Of a DNA stretch of 64,000 nucleotides, positions 49,590-60,536 are shown piece after piece. Origin of the DNA: Lacticaseibacillus sharpeae JCM 1186 = DSM 20505. Lineage in GTDB: Bacteria > Bacillota > Bacilli > Lactobacillales > Lactobacillaceae. Every line of letters starts with the position of its first letter. The stretch's first letter is position 1. The DNA lies in contig NZ_AYYO01000055.1 of assembly GCF_001436225.1 (NCBI RefSeq), forward strand, positions 62,001-126,000, in the 5' to 3' direction. The notes beneath the pieces are model-generated. The model was not told where the DNA came from and did not search any database. It was given only the letters and a program-made list of their open reading frames with translations. A program made the translations under genes and the position numbers.

Positions 49590-50699
49590 ATGACTGTAGT
49601 CAAAACCATAGTCAAAGACCGCGTGTTCCAAATTGCAGCGATTGTTGCAATATTAAGCCTCTTCCTGGCTCGCCCGCGGCTTGCAGACATTAACTTCACA
49701 ACTTTATGGTCTCTGCTTGGAATGATGACCATAATCCAAATATTTGAATATCTTCACGTGCTCGACTATCTTGCGTACCGTTTAACCGCCGGAGCGCACA
49801 CTGCACGTCAATTAACCTGGTTTTTCGTGATGCTGTCATTCGTGGCGGCGATGTTCCTCACGAACGACATGTCCGTTTTGACCTTCATGCCACTGTACTT
49901 GCGGGTCGCAAAAAAATTGGACCTGCCCCAGATTGTGCCCGCCACCGCGATTGCGATGGCCGCCAACCTCGGGAGTTTCATGACGCCATTCGGGAACCCC
50001 CACAACATCTTCTTGATGTCGAAGTTCAAGATTTCACTCCTGGACTTCGGGATGTGGATCATTCCCTTGTTCGTCATCGCGGTCATCTTCCTCGCGGCAA
50101 TGATGCTGTTCATCAAGCCTAAAGAAGTGCCCGTTGTTCCGGTGCAGGATTTGCGCGTTAACACCCGGCTGACCACCATCACCTGCCTCGTGGCACTGCT
50201 GGTCTTCATCTCCGTGTTCGGTGTGATTCCACCTTGGGTTGCCGCTGTGATTACCGTGCTTTACGCCGCCGTCTTGGACATCAAGATTCTGGCCCACGTC
50301 GACTACGGGATTATCTTCACCTTCACGGCCTTCTTCATCATCGTTAGTGACATTCAGCAGGTGCCCGCCGTGGTTGCCGTCCTGAGTGCCCTCGAGAAGA
50401 GCCCAACGTCCGTTTACTTCACCAGTATTGCCACCTCGCAGGTTATGTCTAACGTACCCGCGACGGTGCTGGTCGCCAACTTCACCAACCACGTTGCCGC
50501 CCTGTTCTACGGGACGAACATCGGTGGTCTGGGGACCATGATTGCCAGCCTGTGCAACCTCCTCGCTTTCAAGCAGTTCTCACTGCACGCCAGCAAGGAC
50601 GTCCGCAAGAAGTTCTTTGTGCCGTTCGCGGTCATGAACTTCATTGGACTCGCGGTCATCGGGGGCGTCTGCTACCTGGCCGTACTCTACTTCAGTTAA
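49590..50699 (+). CDS. SLC13/ArsB-like permease, paralogue 2
   Basis: I start at the ATG (residues MTVVKTIV) behind AAAGGAC; it gives 369 residues and aligns from the first residue with paralogue 1 (MTVFKTII). Motifs MFLTNDMSVLTFMPLYL, ANLGSFMTPFGNPHNIFL and SQVMSNVPATVLVANFT are kept. The pair clearly comes from duplication; substrates may have diverged. Paralogue 2 has a bidirectional terminator behind it. Confidence 0.83.
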   Translation: MTVVKTIVKDRVFQIAAIVAILSLFLARPRLADINFTTLWSLLGMMTIIQIFEYLHVLDYLAYRLTAGAHTARQLTWFFVMLSFVAAMFLTNDMSVLTFMPLYLRVAKKLDLPQIVPATAIAMAANLGSFMTPFGNPHNIFLMSKFKISLLDFGMWIIPLFVIAVIFLAAMMLFIKPKEVPVVPVQDLRVNTRLTTITCLVALLVFISVFGVIPPWVAAVITVLYAAVLDIKILAHVDYGIIFTFTAFFIIVSDIQQVPAVVAVLSALEKSPTSVYFTSIATSQVMSNVPATVLVANFTNHVAALFYGTNIGGLGTMIASLCNLLAFKQFSLHASKDVRKKFFVPFAVMNFIGLAVIGGVCYLAVLYFS

Positions 50700-50715
50700 C
50701 TAAATCAACCAAAAC

Positions 50716-50758
50716 AATCCCCCAGCGTGCACGTCGAACCCGTGCCTGCTGGGGGATT
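50716..50758. terminator. Bidirectional terminator between transporter and purD
   Basis: AATCCCCCAGC/GCTGGGGGATT with an inner GTGCACG/CGTGC helix ends the transporter gene and the purine operon. Confidence 0.88.
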
Positions 50759-50774
50759 TCTTGTCGGTTAAACT

Positions 50775-52019
50775 TTAAAGTGCACGCACACCAATGTCCT
50801 CGCGGTAAGCCAGCTCGCCGCGTAATTCTGCGACTTCCCGGTAGGCCAGACACCGCGCCGCATACGCATCCACGCCCGACGCCACGACGCTCACAACGCG
50901 CCCACCAGTACTGTGCAATTCACCGTCAGCATCGACGGCAACAGCCGCGGGCAGCCAAGCGCCACGGGCCAGTTGCGTTGCAGAAGGCCGCACCACCGGC
51001 AAGCTGGGGTGGGCACTTGCTGGGTACGCCGGATGGGTCAGCACCACGTCAACGTACGTCCGCCCGTCTAGCTGCAGTTCCGGCTGGTGCCCCGTGACCA
51101 GGTCCATAATGAGCGCGTAAAAATCATTTTGCACCTGGGGCAGCAACACCTGTGTTTCCGGATCACCAAAGCGCATGTTGTACTCCAGAATCTGCGGCCC
51201 ATTGGGGGTGAACATGAGACCCATGTATATCACGCCGTTGCCGGGGTCGCCATCCAGGTTCAGGCCCGCAACCGTGCGTTCCATGAGTTCTCTGGCCGCC
51301 GCGACCTGGTGCTGATTGAACTGACCAGCAGGGCTGATTGCCCCCATACCGCCCGTATTCGGGCCCGCATCGCCGTTAAACCGTCGCTTGTGGTCCTGGG
51401 ACAATGGCAGGATAACGCACTGTTTCTGGCTATAGAGCGCCATCACGGACGCCTCTTGCCCCGTAAGGCACTCTTCCAGCAGCACCTTGGCGTCTGGAGT
51501 CGCTAGGTAAATGTTGGCCAGTGCCGTTTCGGCCTGATCCTGGGTCAGCGCGACCGTCACGCCCTTGCCCCCAGCAAGTCCGTCCACCTTAATGACAATC
51601 GGCGTGCCCAGCGCCTTGAGCAATACCTGCGCCGCCCCCAGGTTTTCCGCCATGCGCGCCTTCGCGGTCGGCAAGTTGTGCCGCAACATGAATTCCTTCG
51701 CGTACTCCTTGGAGCCCTCCAGTTGCGCCACGCGTTTGGTGACGCCGAAGATGGTCAGGCCACGGCTGCGGAAATAATCCGTGATGCCTGCCACCAGCGG
51801 CACTTCTGGCCCCACGAAGGTCAAATCAACGTTGGCCTCCGCAAAATCGGCCAGCGCAGCAAATGCCAACACGTCAATTGCCACCGGTTCAAGGCCCAAA
51901 AGCCGCATCCCCGGATTCCCCGGCGCCACGAAGACCCGTTCGACCTGCGGAGAAGCGAGAAACTTCACGCCCAGCGCACTCTCCCGTGCCCCACTACCGA
52001 CAATTAGTACCTTAGCCAT
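50775..52019 (-). CDS. purD: Phosphoribosylamine-glycine ligase
   Basis: PurD joins glycine to phosphoribosylamine with ATP (GAR synthesis, purine step 2). The 414-residue protein has VGSGARESAL at the N-terminus, the ATP-grasp core IKVDGLAGGKGVTVA and the LEYNMRFGDPETQ metal-binding motif. It is the last gene of the pur operon. The 46-bp gap to purH contains a Noc-like site. Confidence 0.96.
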   Translation of the reverse strand: MAKVLIVGSGARESALGVKFLASPQVERVFVAPGNPGMRLLGLEPVAIDVLAFAALADFAEANVDLTFVGPEVPLVAGITDYFRSRGLTIFGVTKRVAQLEGSKEYAKEFMLRHNLPTAKARMAENLGAAQVLLKALGTPIVIKVDGLAGGKGVTVALTQDQAETALANIYLATPDAKVLLEECLTGQEASVMALYSQKQCVILPLSQDHKRRFNGDAGPNTGGMGAISPAGQFNQHQVAAARELMERTVAGLNLDGDPGNGVIYMGLMFTPNGPQILEYNMRFGDPETQVLLPQVQNDFYALIMDLVTGHQPELQLDGRTYVDVVLTHPAYPASAHPSLPVVRPSATQLARGAWLPAAVAVDADGELHSTGGRVVSVVASGVDAYAARCLAYREVAELRGELAYREDIGVRAL

Positions 52020-52042
52020 AAACCCGCTTCCTCCTACCCGTT

Positions 52043-52056
52043 ATTTCCCGGGAAAA
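52043..52056. promoter_or_regulatory. Noc-binding-like site (one mismatch)
   Basis: ATTTCCCGGGAAAA differs from the consensus only at the last base and keeps the TTTCCCGGGAAA core. It lies between purH and purD inside the operon. Confidence 0.6.
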
Positions 52057-52065
52057 AATTACCGG

Positions 52066-53595
52066 TTAGTGACGGAAATGCCGCACGCCGGTTGTTACCA
52101 TCGTAATTCCGTACTCGTTGGCCTTATCAATCGATTCCTGATCGCGAATACTGCCCCCAGGCTGAATGATGGCGCGAATCCCGTGCTTGGCCGCGTAGTC
52201 CACCGAATCACCCATGGGGAAGAACGCATCGCTGGCCAGGACCGCACCCGCGAAGTTCGCGTTCTGCTGGGCCTGGGCCAACGCAATCTCAACCGAACCG
52301 ACACGATTCATCTGCCCGGCACCAATGCCAAGCGTCTGGCCCGCCTTGGCCACCACGATGGCGTTACTCTTGACGTGTTTAACCACCTTCTGGGCGAACA
52401 CCAACGCGTCAATTTGTGCTGGCGTCGGCTTAGCCACAGTGACCACGGTCAGGTCCGTGCCTTCCTCCACCGTCTTGTCGCGTTCCTGGATGAGCAGACC
52501 GCCATGAACCGCGATGGTTTCGTACTCCTTCGCGTCAGTGTTTGCCGCCATGTCGACGGTCATGAGCCGGAGATTTTTCTTCTTGGTCGTCAGAATCGTC
52601 AGGGCTTCAGGACTAAAGCTGGGGGCGATGATGATTTCCAGGAACAGCTTGTGCATCTTGGTAGCCGTGGCCGCGTCGACTTCGCGGTTCAGGGCGATGA
52701 TTCCACCAAAAATCGAGACGGGGTCGGCCGCAAACGCCTTGTCCCATGCGCCTTCGATGGTCGCAGCTTGACCAATGCCACACGGGTTCATGTGCTTCAT
52801 CGCCACCACGGTGGGCCCGTCAAAGTCCGCAAGCGTCAGCAGCGCCGCGTCGGCATCCTTGATGTTGTTAAAGGATAGCTCCTTCCCGTGCAGTTGCTGC
52901 GCCGCCGCAATGGAGCCAGCTGCGGGATACGGTTCCGTGTAGAATGCTGCGGCCTGGTGACTATTTTCCCCGTAACGCAGGTCTTGCTTCTTCGCGTAGG
53001 TAGGCGTGAAGGTTGCAGGGAATTCGTCCGTAGTGAGGTACGCCGCGATTTGGGCATCGTAGGCGGCGGTGGTGCGGAACACTTTTGCTGCCAGCTGCCG
53101 GCGCAGTTGGGCATCGTCCGCGTCAATTCCGGCAAGCACCGCGTCGTAGTCAGCCGCGTCGACGACCGCCCACACACTGGCGCTATTCTTGGCCGCGGCG
53201 CGCAACGCTGACGGGCCCCCAATATCAATCTGCTCAATGGCCTCACTATCGGTGACACCGGGGGTATGAATAGTCGCCGCAAATGGGTAGAGGTTCACCG
53301 CCACCACGTCAACGGGCGTAATGTCGTGGTCCGTAAGTGCGGCCATGTGGGCTGGATCATCGCGCCGTGCCAGAATGCCCGCATGAATCCGTGGGTGCAG
53401 GGTTTTGACTCGGCCGTCCAGCATTTCAGGGAACCCAGTGACCGTTTCAACTCCCGTCACCGGCACGCCGGCTGCCGCCAATGCTCGCTGCGTGCCGCCA
53501 GTTGAAATCACCTCAAAACCGCGCGCAACTAAACCGCGGGCGAAGTCAGCCACACCAGTTTTGTCATATACACTAATTAATGCCCGTTTGTTCAT
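52066..53595 (-). CDS. purH: Bifunctional AICAR transformylase/IMP cyclohydrolase
   Basis: PurH makes the last two steps to IMP. I use the ATG with CGGAGG upstream (MNKRALIS), which gives the usual 509 residues. The N-terminal cyclohydrolase part ([47 protein letters not shown]) is followed by the transformylase part with KHMNPCGIG, whose Lys and His act in formyl transfer. Confidence 0.96.
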   Translation of the reverse strand: MNKRALISVYDKTGVADFARGLVARGFEVISTGGTQRALAAAGVPVTGVETVTGFPEMLDGRVKTLHPRIHAGILARRDDPAHMAALTDHDITPVDVVAVNLYPFAATIHTPGVTDSEAIEQIDIGGPSALRAAAKNSASVWAVVDAADYDAVLAGIDADDAQLRRQLAAKVFRTTAAYDAQIAAYLTTDEFPATFTPTYAKKQDLRYGENSHQAAAFYTEPYPAAGSIAAAQQLHGKELSFNNIKDADAALLTLADFDGPTVVAMKHMNPCGIGQAATIEGAWDKAFAADPVSIFGGIIALNREVDAATATKMHKLFLEIIIAPSFSPEALTILTTKKKNLRLMTVDMAANTDAKEYETIAVHGGLLIQERDKTVEEGTDLTVVTVAKPTPAQIDALVFAQKVVKHVKSNAIVVAKAGQTLGIGAGQMNRVGSVEIALAQAQQNANFAGAVLASDAFFPMGDSVDYAAKHGIRAIIQPGGSIRDQESIDKANEYGITMVTTGVRHFRH

Positions 53596-53637
53596 CGTGC
53601 AAAAGCCTCCGTTTGTGTGTTCAGCGTCTACCAATAT

Positions 53638-54201
53638 CTAATCTGCTAATAATGCCGCTACCGTTGTTGGCAGCAATATGTGCTCCACTTGGTGAATCCG
53701 CGGGGCCAGGGTTGCAAACGAATCCGTCGGCAGCACCCGCACTGGTTCCTGGGCGATGATGGTGCCCGAATCCACGCCCGCATCAACGTAGTGCACCGTC
53801 ACGCCGGTCACCCGCACACCATACGCTAGGGCGTCCTCAATGCCGGTGCGGCCAGGAAAGCTCGGCAGCAGTGCGGGGTGCAGGTTCACAATCCGCTGGG
53901 GAAAGGCCGCGAGCATGGTTGGCCCCAGGATGCGCATAAATCCGGCCAGCACAACCAGATCAACCGGCGGGAGCGCGGCAACAATCGCCGCCTCCGCCGC
54001 AGCCTTGTTTGCGTAATCCCGATAGTTCAGGGTGAAGACGGGCACGTTAGCCGCGTGCGCCTTGGCCACCACCGGCGCGTCTTTGTGGTCACACACCAGC
54101 ATGGCAATGCGCACACCGCGCCGTTCATCGCCGAAGAACTCCGTCAGGGCCGCAAAATTGCTCCCGGTCCCCGATGCAAAAACTGCGATTGTTTTCATCA
54201 T
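53638..54201 (-). CDS. purN: Phosphoribosylglycinamide formyltransferase
   Basis: PurN transfers formyl from 10-formyl-tetrahydrofolate to GAR. The 187 residues show ASGTGSNFAAL at the N-terminus and the catalytic Asn-His-Asp set in NLHPALLPSF and VHYVDAGVDSG. Its first ATG overlaps the purM stop by 4 bases (ATGA). Confidence 0.95.
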   Translation of the reverse strand: MMKTIAVFASGTGSNFAALTEFFGDERRGVRIAMLVCDHKDAPVVAKAHAANVPVFTLNYRDYANKAAAEAAIVAALPPVDLVVLAGFMRILGPTMLAAFPQRIVNLHPALLPSFPGRTGIEDALAYGVRVTGVTVHYVDAGVDSGTIIAQEPVRVLPTDSFATLAPRIHQVEHILLPTTVAALLAD

Positions 54202-55208
54202 TCGTCCTCCCAGACCACCGCGGCGCCCTGTTCGCGCAGAGCCACAACGCCAATCTGCACCGCATCAGGAACTAGTGCGCGCACTCGGTCAACGTCGCCG
54301 GCCGCCACAGACAGTACCATCCCCATACCCAGATTGAATGTCTGGCGCATGTCAGGCAGCGAAATATCGCCGGCTGCTTGCAGGCGCCGGAATAATTCCG
54401 GCCACTGCCAGCTGCGCGCATCAATGCGGGCAGCCAAATCGTCCGGCAACATGCGCGGCACGTTATCCGTGAACCCGCCACCCGTGATGTGCGCCGCGCC
54501 GTGCAGCAAGTTTGCCTGCAGCAACGCGCCCATTTCATCCGCATAAATCCGTGTTGGCGTCAGTAAGGCTGCGGCCACGTCGCGACCATCCGCAAGTGGC
54601 GTTTGCCCAAGGTCAGTCTCCGCAAGCAGCTTCCGTACCAGCGAGAAGCCATTGCTGTGGACGCCGGAACTCGGCAACCCCAGCAGCACATCACCCGCCG
54701 CAACGCTGCGGGGCAGCACCCGCTCTGCATCGGCATAACCAACCGCAAAGCCGGCCAAATCGTAATGCCCGGCCGGATACATCCCCGGCATTTCCGCCGT
54801 TTCGCCACCAATCAGCGCTAGATGGGCCAACTGACAGCCGCGGGCAATCCCCGCAACCACCGCGCTGGCCAGATCAACGTCCAGCTTGTCGGTCGCCATG
54901 TAATCCAGGAAAAACATCGGGGTCGCCCCGTCCGCAAGCAAGTCGTTCGCCACCATCGCCACCAGATCGATGCCAATCGTGTCGTGCACACCGAGCTCTT
55001 TGGCCAGTAACAGCTTCGTACCCACGCCATCCGTGGCTGCCAGTAGCACAGGATTCGCGGTGGCCGGCATCCGGTACGCCGCGGCAAACCCGCCGAGCCC
55101 CGCCAGCACGTTGGCGTCCTGGGTCGCCTTGGCCAGCGGTGCGTACGCTTTGGCCGCCGCATTACCGGCCGTCACGTCGACACCAGCCTGTTTGTAATCA
55201 ATCGTCAT
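54198..55208 (-). CDS. purM: Phosphoribosylformylglycinamidine cyclo-ligase
   Basis: PurM closes the imidazole ring to AIR with ATP. The 336-residue protein shows ATDGVGTKLLLA, the MVANDLLADGATPMFFLDY segment and GGETAEMPGMY, all diagnostic. It overlaps purF by 4 bases and purN by 4 bases. Confidence 0.96.
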   Translation of the reverse strand: MTIDYKQAGVDVTAGNAAAKAYAPLAKATQDANVLAGLGGFAAAYRMPATANPVLLAATDGVGTKLLLAKELGVHDTIGIDLVAMVANDLLADGATPMFFLDYMATDKLDVDLASAVVAGIARGCQLAHLALIGGETAEMPGMYPAGHYDLAGFAVGYADAERVLPRSVAAGDVLLGLPSSGVHSNGFSLVRKLLAETDLGQTPLADGRDVAAALLTPTRIYADEMGALLQANLLHGAAHITGGGFTDNVPRMLPDDLAARIDARSWQWPELFRRLQAAGDISLPDMRQTFNLGMGMVLSVAAGDVDRVRALVPDAVQIGVVALREQGAAVVWEDE

Positions 55209-56662
55209 GGGGCACTCACCTCGTTAATATCAATCTGGCGCTGCGCCAGCTCACTGGCAAAACCCGCCGCATAATCATCTAAGTCAGTCGGGTAGTCGCC
55301 GGTAAAGTACGCCGTGCACAATCCGCCGTGAGGTGCGTCCGTCGCCAGGCCCACGCTGTCTTCCAGGCCCTGCGTTGATAAGAACGCCAGCGAATCCACA
55401 TCGAGCAATCGCCGCATTTCCGCAACGGTATGGTTAGCGGCCATTAATTCATTCATGGACTGAATATCGATGCCGTAGAAGCACGGAAAGCGTAATGGCG
55501 GACTACTGATGCGCAGGTGGACTTCCTTCGCCCCCGCATTCCGCAGCAATTTCACAATCTGCAGCGATGTGGTGCCACGCACAATCGAATCGTCAACTAA
55601 CACCACGCGCTTCCCCGCCACCACGTCGGAAATGGCGGAGAGTTTCATGCGCACGCTCCGTTCGCGCAATTCTTGGGTCGGCTGAATGAACGTCCGGGCA
55701 ACGTACTGGCTCTTCACCAGCCCCATTTCATACGGTATGCCACTCTCCCGGGCGTACCCAATGGCCGCGGACAGCGAGGAGTTCGGCACCCCGCAAACAA
55801 TGTCGGCGGCAACGGGTTGTTCCCGCGCGAGCTGCTCCCCTAGACGCACGCGGGCCTGGTGGACGTTCACGCCAAAAATGTTCGAATCGGGCCGGGCAAA
55901 GTAGATAAACTCCATGGAGCACACCGCCAGCTGGGTCTGCGTCGTGTACTGCTCAGTATGCAGTCCAGTTGCATCCACCGTCAGCATTTCACCCGGCTGC
56001 ACGTCGCGGACAAAGGTCGCGCCAACCGCCGTCAGTGCCGCCGTTTCACTGCAGATGACCGTCCCGCCGTCCGGCAATGTGCCAATCACGAGGGGCCGAA
56101 ATCCGTGGGGGTCAGTCGCCGCATACAGTGCGTGCTCGGTCAGCAGCATGAACGCGAACCCGCCGTGCACCATGTTCAGCGCCGCCCGCAGCTGCAACGT
56201 AAAGGTCGGCTGCTTGCTGCGGCGAATGAGGTGCATGAGCACTTCGGTATCGGAAGTGGATTGAAAAATCGCCCCGTCGTCTTCCAGTTGCCGCCGCAAA
56301 CTAATCGCGTTAGTCAGGTTGCCGTTGTGGGCCAGCGCAATTGCTTCATCGCTGAACCGAAACAACAACGGCTGAATGTTTTCCAGCACCCGACCACCCG
56401 CAGTGGAGTACCGGACGTGGCCTAACGCCGCATCCCCATGCAAAGCTGCAAGTTGCACTGGTTTGGTAAACACTTCACTTAACAAACCCAGTCCGTGGTG
56501 GCGCACCAGTCCGTGCTCGGTCAGCCCCACAATCCCGGCCCCTTCCTGGCCGCGGTGCTGCAGGGTGTGCAAGCCCAGGTGCGTGAGCTCTGCGGCACTG
56601 GCATTGCCCCAGATGCCGAAGACGCCACATTCCTCGTTCAACCCCTTTATTTCATGCGGCAT
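55205..56662 (-). CDS. purF: Amidophosphoribosyltransferase
   Basis: PurF makes phosphoribosylamine from PRPP and glutamine, the committed step. The 485-residue protein has an 11-residue propeptide before the nucleophile Cys12 ([11 protein letters not shown]), a glutaminase domain (HGFRPL) and the PRPP loop [13 protein letters not shown]. It overlaps purL by 16 bases and purM by 4. Confidence 0.96.
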   Translation of the reverse strand: MPHEIKGLNEECGVFGIWGNASAAELTHLGLHTLQHRGQEGAGIVGLTEHGLVRHHGLGLLSEVFTKPVQLAALHGDAALGHVRYSTAGGRVLENIQPLLFRFSDEAIALAHNGNLTNAISLRRQLEDDGAIFQSTSDTEVLMHLIRRSKQPTFTLQLRAALNMVHGGFAFMLLTEHALYAATDPHGFRPLVIGTLPDGGTVICSETAALTAVGATFVRDVQPGEMLTVDATGLHTEQYTTQTQLAVCSMEFIYFARPDSNIFGVNVHQARVRLGEQLAREQPVAADIVCGVPNSSLSAAIGYARESGIPYEMGLVKSQYVARTFIQPTQELRERSVRMKLSAISDVVAGKRVVLVDDSIVRGTTSLQIVKLLRNAGAKEVHLRISSPPLRFPCFYGIDIQSMNELMAANHTVAEMRRLLDVDSLAFLSTQGLEDSVGLATDAPHGGLCTAYFTGDYPTDLDDYAAGFASELAQRQIDINEVSAP

Positions 56663-58857
56663 GGAATCGCCTCCTCATACACTTGCCGCGCGGTATCCAG
56701 ATCAAACTGGACGGTGCCATGGGTCAGCGCCACATTAATGCTGCCAGTGTTCGTGACCACCCCGATCTGGGTTGCACGGTTTTGCGCCATGTTCGTGAAT
56801 GCGGCAACCTTGTCGGCGGGGACCGTCAACAGGAACCGGCCTTGAGTTTCCGCGAACAACTGGGCGGCACTATTCGGCCACTGCACGTCGACGCCCAGGT
56901 TGCCCTGGAGCGCCATTTCGGTTAACGCCACCGCGAACCCACCGATGCTCAAATCGTGGGCCGCGGTCACGAGTCCGGCCTGAATTGCGTGCAATACCAG
57001 ATCCTGGTTCGCCTTTTCGGCCGCCAAATCAAACGGGAACAGTTCGCCGCTGATTGCGCCCGTCAGCAACTTCTGTAGTTCGGTGCCGTTGTAGTCGTCG
57101 CCAGTTTGGCCAACGAGGAAAATTGCCTCGCCCGCGCGCTTGAACGCACTGGTGGTCACGTGCTGCAGGTCGTTAATGAGGCCCACCATGCCAATCATCG
57201 GCGTTGGGTAAATCGCCTCGCCGTTAGTTTCGTTGTACAGCGAGACGTTCCCGGAGATTACCGGCGTGTTCAGGGCTTTGCACGCCGCCGTGATGCCCTT
57301 CGCGGATTCGGCAAGCTCGTAAAAGTGTTCTGGCTTGGTAGGGTCACCGTAGTTCAGACAGTCGGTAATCCCAATCGGCTCCGCGCCGCTTGCCACGAGG
57401 TTGCGGGCCGCCTCAGCCACAACCATTGCCCCGCCGCGTTCCGGATGCAGGTAGAGGTAGCGGCCGTTGCTGTCGGTGGTCACGGCCAGCGCTTTGCGGG
57501 TTCCGCGAATCCGCACCACCCCGGCGTCACTGCCCGGCAGCACGACGGTATTCGTCTTCACCTGTGCGTCGTAACGACGGTACAGGCTGGACTTATCGGC
57601 AATCGTGGACTGGCCCAAAAGCGTGAGCCAGGTTGCCCGTGCATCCGTAATCTCGGGCACGAAAGCGGGCTGCGGCGCGTCCAGGCGAGCTGGCCGCACC
57701 CCTTGCTGGTGGTAAACCGGCGCGTCAGAAGCTAGCAGACTCACGGGCACGTCACAAACCAGGTGGCCGTGGTGTGTTAACTTGTAGCGCAGCTCTGCCG
57801 TCACGTGGCCGCAAACAACCGCATCGAGGCCGTACTTGGTGAAGACGTCGATGATTTCCTGTTCACTACCAGCGCGCACACACAGGAGCATTCGTTCTTG
57901 CGATTCGGACAACATGATTTCAAACGGAATCATCCCCGGCTCACGTTGGGGAATCAGGTCGAGGTTCAGGGTCATTCCCGCCCCCGCCTTGTCGGCCATT
58001 TCGACGCTGGAGCTAATCAGTCCGGCCGCGCCCATGTCCTGCATGCCCACGAGTGCATCGCGGTGCTGACGCGTCACTTCGAGGCACGCATCCGTCAGCA
58101 ACTTTTCCATAAATGGATCGCCAACTTGCACCGCCGCCCGGTCCGCCTGCTTGTCGTCGGCGAACTCACTGGACGCAAAGCTGGCCCCGTTAATCCCGTC
58201 CCGGCCGGTCTTCGCACCGACGTAGATAATCGCGTTGCCGACCCCGGCTGCGCGGCCCCGCTGAATCTGTTCCTTGTCCATGATCCCGACGCACATTGCG
58301 TTCACCAGTGGGTTGCGTGCGTAGGTGGCATCAAAATTGGTTTCGCCGCCAATCGTCGGAATCCCAATCGAATTCCCGTAGCCACCAATCCCCGCTACTA
58401 CCTGATCGACCAAGTGCCGCACGTGCGGATCATCCAGTTCGCCGAAGCTCAGCGAATCCAGCAGTGCAATCGGTTCGGCACCGATGGAGAAAATGTCGCG
58501 GATAATGCCGCCAACCCCCGTTGCCGCACCCTCGTAAGGTTCAACCGCACTCGGGTGGTTGTGACTTTCCGCCTTGAACACGACCGCCTTACCCGCGCCG
58601 ATATCGATGACCCCAGCGCCTTCACCGGGGCCCATCAGTACCCGGTCATTCTTCGTCCAGAATGATTTCAAAACGGGCTTACTGTACTTGTACGCACAGT
58701 GTTCACTCCACATGCCGCTGGCCAGCCCAATCTCGGTATAGTTCGGCAGCCGCCCCAACTTGCTGGTGAAGCGGTCATATTCAGCTTCGGTCAGCCCCCA
58801 GCCGAGGTATGGTTTCTCGTCCCGAATTGCTTCTGGTGCTAGTTCAACGCGCTGCAT
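56647..58857 (-). CDS. purL: Phosphoribosylformylglycinamidine synthase, large subunit
   Basis: PurL is the ATP-dependent FGAM synthetase of the small Gram-positive type that works with PurS and PurQ. The 736 residues contain [38 protein letters not shown] and NVSLYNET. It overlaps purQ by 14 bases and purF by 16, so translation is coupled. Confidence 0.97.
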   Translation of the reverse strand: MQRVELAPEAIRDEKPYLGWGLTEAEYDRFTSKLGRLPNYTEIGLASGMWSEHCAYKYSKPVLKSFWTKNDRVLMGPGEGAGVIDIGAGKAVVFKAESHNHPSAVEPYEGAATGVGGIIRDIFSIGAEPIALLDSLSFGELDDPHVRHLVDQVVAGIGGYGNSIGIPTIGGETNFDATYARNPLVNAMCVGIMDKEQIQRGRAAGVGNAIIYVGAKTGRDGINGASFASSEFADDKQADRAAVQVGDPFMEKLLTDACLEVTRQHRDALVGMQDMGAAGLISSSVEMADKAGAGMTLNLDLIPQREPGMIPFEIMLSESQERMLLCVRAGSEQEIIDVFTKYGLDAVVCGHVTAELRYKLTHHGHLVCDVPVSLLASDAPVYHQQGVRPARLDAPQPAFVPEITDARATWLTLLGQSTIADKSSLYRRYDAQVKTNTVVLPGSDAGVVRIRGTRKALAVTTDSNGRYLYLHPERGGAMVVAEAARNLVASGAEPIGITDCLNYGDPTKPEHFYELAESAKGITAACKALNTPVISGNVSLYNETNGEAIYPTPMIGMVGLINDLQHVTTSAFKRAGEAIFLVGQTGDDYNGTELQKLLTGAISGELFPFDLAAEKANQDLVLHAIQAGLVTAAHDLSIGGFAVALTEMALQGNLGVDVQWPNSAAQLFAETQGRFLLTVPADKVAAFTNMAQNRATQIGVVTNTGSINVALTHGTVQFDLDTARQVYEEAIPCRMK

Positions 58858-59518
58858 GTGCTACCTCCTGCTTAAGTGATGCAAAAACGCCGAGTCCATC
58901 AGTACCCCCGAGTAGCGCCTCCAACGCACGTTCCGGGTGCGGCATCATCCCGAGCACGTTGCCCGCTGCGTTCGTCACGCCGGCAATATCGTTCAGGCTG
59001 CCGTTCGGGTTGTCGCGGTACCGGAACACCACCTGTCCGTTTGCTTCCAGTGTTGCCAGCGTCGCGGGGTCCGCGTAGTAGTTTCCTTCCCCGTGGGCAA
59101 TCGGCAACGTGATGGTCTGGTCCTGGTGGTACGCGTTGCTAAAGGGCGTCTGTGTGTTCACCACGGTCAACTCTTCGGGTGCACAGATGAAGCTGAGGGA
59201 CTGGTTCCATTGCAAAGTCCCCGGCAACAAGTGCGCTTCACACAATATTTGAAAGCCGTTACAAATGCCGATGACCAACCCGCCCGCTGCGGCAAAATCT
59301 TGCAGCGCCGTCATGATGGGGCTGAAGCGGGCAATGGCACCGCTGCGCAAGTAATCTCCGTACGAGAATCCGCCTGGCACGCCGACGATGTCAAAGCCAG
59401 CAAGACTGGTGGCGTCTGCCCGCACCAGTTCGGTTTCAATGCCCGCGATTTCCTGGAAGGCCCAGACTAAATCTTGGTCGCAATTCGAACCGGGGAAGCT
59501 GATTACGGCCGCCTTCAT
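58844..59518 (-). CDS. purQ: Phosphoribosylformylglycinamidine synthase, glutaminase subunit
   Basis: PurQ is a class I glutamine amidotransferase that feeds ammonia to PurL. The 224 residues show PGSNCDQD, the oxyanion [12 protein letters not shown] and the nucleophile Cys86 in [10 protein letters not shown], with His/Glu in MPHPERALE. It overlaps purS by 4 bases. Confidence 0.96.
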   Translation of the reverse strand: MKAAVISFPGSNCDQDLVWAFQEIAGIETELVRADATSLAGFDIVGVPGGFSYGDYLRSGAIARFSPIMTALQDFAAAGGLVIGICNGFQILCEAHLLPGTLQWNQSLSFICAPEELTVVNTQTPFSNAYHQDQTITLPIAHGEGNYYADPATLATLEANGQVVFRYRDNPNGSLNDIAGVTNAAGNVLGMMPHPERALEALLGGTDGLGVFASLKQEVAHAAR

Positions 59519-59778
59519 GCGTGCACCCCACTGACTTCCGTGAGGTCGAAGCGGTAAGTTTCCATGTTGACGTTGGCCAGCAACTCATCGCAAATGTGGT
59601 CCACCTGCGTCCGCGCGGTTTCGGCATCGGCAGCGTCCAGAACGATTTCGAAGTACTTACCAAACACGACGTCCGTGACGTTGTGGTAATCCATGCGGGT
59701 GAGCGCGGTCTTGATTGCTTCCGCCTTGGGATCCAGAACTGACGGCTTGTAGTTGACGTAAATTGCTGCTTTAAACAT
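59515..59778 (-). CDS. purS: Phosphoribosylformylglycinamidine synthase, PurS subunit
   Basis: The 87-residue PurS ([23 protein letters not shown]) bridges PurL and PurQ in the FGAM synthase complex and is needed for ammonia transfer. GAAGGAAG precedes the ATG, and the stop overlaps purQ by 4 bases. Confidence 0.94.
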   Translation of the reverse strand: MFKAAIYVNYKPSVLDPKAEAIKTALTRMDYHNVTDVVFGKYFEIVLDAADAETARTQVDHICDELLANVNMETYRFDLTEVSGVHA

Positions 59779-59819
59779 GTGCTTCTTCCTTTCCGTTACC
59801 TTTGCCTGCCAATATTTGG

Positions 59820-60536
59820 TTACTTACTTGCCTGCAACCGCCGCAGCACCTCTGCGTAGACCGGCTGCAAGTCGCCTTCGTGCTTGCGGAACACATCCTT
59901 ATCCAGCGATGCACCGGTGTCCTTATCCACCAAGCGGAAATTGTCGGGGGACAACTCGTCGGCCAGTACCAAACTGCCATCCGCCAGCGTGCCGAATTCC
60001 AATTTGAAATCCACCAGGGTAATGCCGATGCCGGCAAAGCGCGCCGTGAGCAACTCGTTGACCCGGTCAGTTAGATGCCGCACCGTCGCCAGTGTGTCGG
60101 CATCCGTAATGCCCAGGGCCAAAATCTGGTCATTGTTAATGAACGGGTCATCCAGCGCGTCCGATTTGAAGTAGTATTCGTGAATCGCCGGGGTAAACGG
60201 CCGCATGTGTTCCACGTGAAACTTAGTCTCGAAGTGTCCGGACGCGTAATTACGCAGCACCACCTCCAGCGGCAACATCTGCGCCCGCTTCACAATCATA
60301 CTGTCATCGTCAGGGGCACTGACGAAATGGGTGGGGATTCCCGCTGCTTTGAGTTCCGCGAACAGTAGCGCCGAAATCTGCAGGTTGAGTTTGCCCTTCC
60401 CTGCGATGGCTTCCTTGCGTTTCCCGTTAAGTGCGGTCGCCTGGTCCAAATACTCAACCCACAGCAGTTCAGGATCATCTGTGGTTGAAACCCGCTTCGC
60501 TTTGCCCGTCAGCAGTACTGCTTTTTTAGTCGTCAA
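59820..60536 (-). CDS. purC: SAICAR synthase
   Basis: PurC joins aspartate to CAIR with ATP. The 238 residues contain GKAKRVSTTDDPE, PLEVVLRNYASGHF and KLEFGTLADGSLVLADELSPD. The start is TTG, supported by TTGGAGG seven bases upstream, and overlaps the purK end by 11 bases. Confidence 0.95.
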   Translation of the reverse strand: MTTKKAVLLTGKAKRVSTTDDPELLWVEYLDQATALNGKRKEAIAGKGKLNLQISALLFAELKAAGIPTHFVSAPDDDSMIVKRAQMLPLEVVLRNYASGHFETKFHVEHMRPFTPAIHEYYFKSDALDDPFINNDQILALGITDADTLATVRHLTDRVNELLTARFAGIGITLVDFKLEFGTLADGSLVLADELSPDNFRLVDKDTGASLDKDVFRKHEGDLQPVYAEVLRRLQASK

